Positions 6,168-6,213 of a stretch of 6,213 nucleotides of DNA are shown piece by piece. The stretch lies in the NCBI GenBank assembly GCA_947057405.1, contig CAMSEJ010000155.1, positions 1-6,213 of the forward strand. The letters run 5' to 3'. Both the position numbers and the translations under genes were made by a program. The notes under the pieces are model-generated. The model saw only the letters and a program-made list of their open reading frames with translations, was not told the DNA's origin and did not search any database. Each line of letters opens with the position of its first letter. The first letter of the stretch is position 1. The DNA comes from an uncultured Roseburia sp. (GTDB taxonomy: Bacteria > Bacillota > Clostridia > Lachnospirales > Lachnospiraceae).

Positions 6168-6213
6168 AGATCGGAAGAGCGTCGTGTAGGGAAAGAGTGT
6201 GGTACCTTGTGTA
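6168..6213. other. Illumina adapter and index sequence (assembly contamination)
   Basis: The sequence starts with AGATCGGAAGAGC and matches the reverse complement of the Illumina TruSeq universal (P5-side) adapter without error through 6200. The next eight bases, GGTACCTT (6201-6208), sit where an i5 index belongs. GTGTA (6209-6213) then matches the start of the adapter portion beyond the index. It is not genomic DNA; read-through into the adapter was assembled onto the contig end. Confidence 0.98.

Noticed and set aside
6166..6189. Apparent native C-terminus of NagA ending in DRKSVV with a TAG stop
   Set aside because: These codons come from the Illumina adapter that begins at 6168.

Overview
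The window looks like a gut Firmicute, most likely a Lachnospiraceae-type Clostridium. This is inferred from strong AGGAGG ribosome binding sites, AT-rich promoters with TATAAT boxes, a mannose-family PTS gene and an AraC regulator typical of that group. No ribosomal marker is present, so the assignment is indirect. The genes form an amino-sugar locus, best read as use of N-acetylgalactosamine (GalNAc) from host mucin O-glycans or similar material.

Layout. Positions 33-1730 (-) hold the C-terminal part of a family GH31 glycoside hydrolase whose catalytic motifs resemble the alpha-N-acetylgalactosaminidase branch. It lacks its N-terminal half, signal peptide and ribosome binding site, and ends inside what looks like an FN3 domain. 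Positions 1731-1887 are a divergent control region with a good promoter and a direct repeat in front of an AraC-family regulator (1888-3084, +). A strong bidirectional terminator (3115-3156) separates that regulator from the convergent operon agaS - PTS EIIA - yajC-like (5104 down to 3158, -). A 185-bp divergent promoter region (5105-5289) then leads to nagA (5290 onward, +).

Pathway. A mannose-family PTS would import GalNAc as GalNAc-6-phosphate. NagA would remove the acetyl group, and AgaS would convert galactosamine-6-phosphate to tagatose-6-phosphate plus ammonia. The GH31 enzyme, if an intact copy exists, would release GalNAc outside the cell. The EIIB, EIIC and EIID subunits, tagatose-6-phosphate kinase and aldolase are not in this window.

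Quality warning. Genomic sequence ends at 6167. From 6168 to the end the sequence is an Illumina adapter followed by an apparent 8-base index and further adapter. The C-terminus and stop codon of the nagA frame are therefore artefacts. This also lowers trust in the abrupt GH31 junction near 1730, which could be a real deletion or a misassembly. I found no undescribed system. The most useful points are the adapter, the doubly truncated GH31, the PTS operon without its membrane subunits, and the candidate operators.
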